The translations under genes were made by a program, and so were the position numbers. A stretch of 41,873 bases of DNA from positions 1 through 41,873 of the forward strand of contig NZ_JAGYVZ010000034.1 of NCBI RefSeq assembly GCF_018380615.1, in the 5' to 3' direction. Source of the DNA: Flavobacterium psychroterrae (GTDB taxonomy: Bacteria > Bacteroidota > Bacteroidia > Flavobacteriales > Flavobacteriaceae). Positions within the stretch are counted from its first letter, which is position 1; every line of letters starts with the position of its first letter. The notes beneath the pieces were generated by a model, which ran no database searches, was not told where the DNA came from, and saw only the letters and a list, made by a program, of their open reading frames with translations. This document shows positions 41,753-41,873 of the stretch, piece by piece.

Positions 41753-41873
41753 ATTCTGGATAAAGTGAGCACCTAATTCTGGATAAAAGTGAGCAGTATA
41801 AATGAACTCAAAAAGGTGTCTAAAAAGTAGTTTAAAAATATAAAATTATTTTATTCTATTAGTTGTTTTTCTA
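41750..41873. mobile_element. Terminus of an IS21-type insertion sequence (partial)
   Basis: Two tandem copies of a 19-20-base unit, ATTCTGGATAAAGTGAGCA (41753-41771) and ATTCTGGATAAAAGTGAGCA (41776-41795), separated by four bases. Multiple tandem repeats at the end are a hallmark of IS21-family elements, and TTCTGGATAAAGTGAGCA resembles repeats I have seen at their ends in Bacteroidetes. Transposase genes are outside the window. Confidence 0.55.

Larger units (their letters stand above)
39247..41873. mobile_element. Integrated element at the tRNA-fMet gene (left part, continues outside window)
   Basis: A large serine recombinase sits antisense to and overlaps the tRNA, followed by an accessory gene and a mobilisation-gene remnant. 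This matches an integrative mobilisable element that inserted at the tRNA 3' end and restored it. The right boundary is not visible. Confidence 0.7.

Noticed and set aside
1..41873. CRISPR array
   Set aside because: No regularly spaced direct repeats of 24-40 bases with unique spacers were seen; the repeats found are palindromic or tandem words.

Overview
The window looks like chromosome from a Flavobacterium-type member of the Bacteroidetes. The signs are the AT-rich base composition, a SusC/SusD pair, a C-terminal type IX secretion sorting domain, lipoproteins with an xxSC/xxAC lipobox, promoters of the TTTG-N19-TAnnTTTG type, and a near absence of Shine-Dalgarno sequences. No species call is attempted.

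Region 1 (1 to about 6.85 kb) is accessory DNA. It starts inside a phage tail/fibre-like gene, followed by two unknown genes, a long folded RNA element, a phage-type DNA adenine methylase, two small unknown genes and a large WG-repeat protein that lacks any ATG start. It ends at a degenerate tRNA 3' end plus terminator (6820-6886), a plausible right boundary of an integrated element. Region 2 (7.0-8.9 kb) holds two minus-strand lipoprotein genes, each with a copy of the same AACGTT repeat upstream of its start. Region 3 (9.0-17.1 kb) is mostly core genes: truC, tRNA-Glu(TTC), an exported ASKHA/Ppx-like protein, an M20 peptidase with a small lipoprotein, a delta-60-repeat protein with a type IX secretion tail, and a glycosylasparaginase.

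Region 4 (16.1-36.9 kb, all minus strand) is a polysaccharide utilisation locus for mannose-rich glycans such as N-glycans. In transcription order it has a GH97 alpha-glucosidase, mannose-6-phosphate isomerase, a LacI regulator, SusC, SusD, a GH2 beta-mannosidase, two GH92 enzymes, a GH125 exo-alpha-1,6-mannosidase, a ROK sugar kinase and the glycosylasparaginase. Together they would bind and import mannosyl glycans (SusCD), trim alpha-1,2/1,3, alpha-1,6 and beta-1,4 mannose (GH92, GH125, GH2), remove glucose caps (GH97), split GlcNAc-Asn (glycosylasparaginase), and feed mannose to fructose-6-phosphate (ROK kinase, ManA). Five AAATCGATTT-like palindromes upstream of susC, lacI and the GH97 gene form a candidate LacI regulon. 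One GH92 has Gln where the family's general-acid Glu should be, which suggests a mannosyl-phosphate 'uncapping' enzyme. The GH2 enzyme lacks two accessory domains.

Region 5 (37.2-39.1 kb) has a DUF4494 gene, the scar of a deleted glycosyltransferase gene, a small unknown gene and a DUF4269 gene. Region 6 (39.25 kb to the end) is a second mobile element at the initiator tRNA-fMet gene. A large serine recombinase runs antisense into the tRNA and takes its C-terminus from it. Upstream are a small gene with an unusually strong ribosome binding site and a mobilisation-gene remnant cut by what looks like an IS21-type terminus at the window edge. Two families of near-identical intrinsic terminators and several dispersed palindromic repeats lie between genes.
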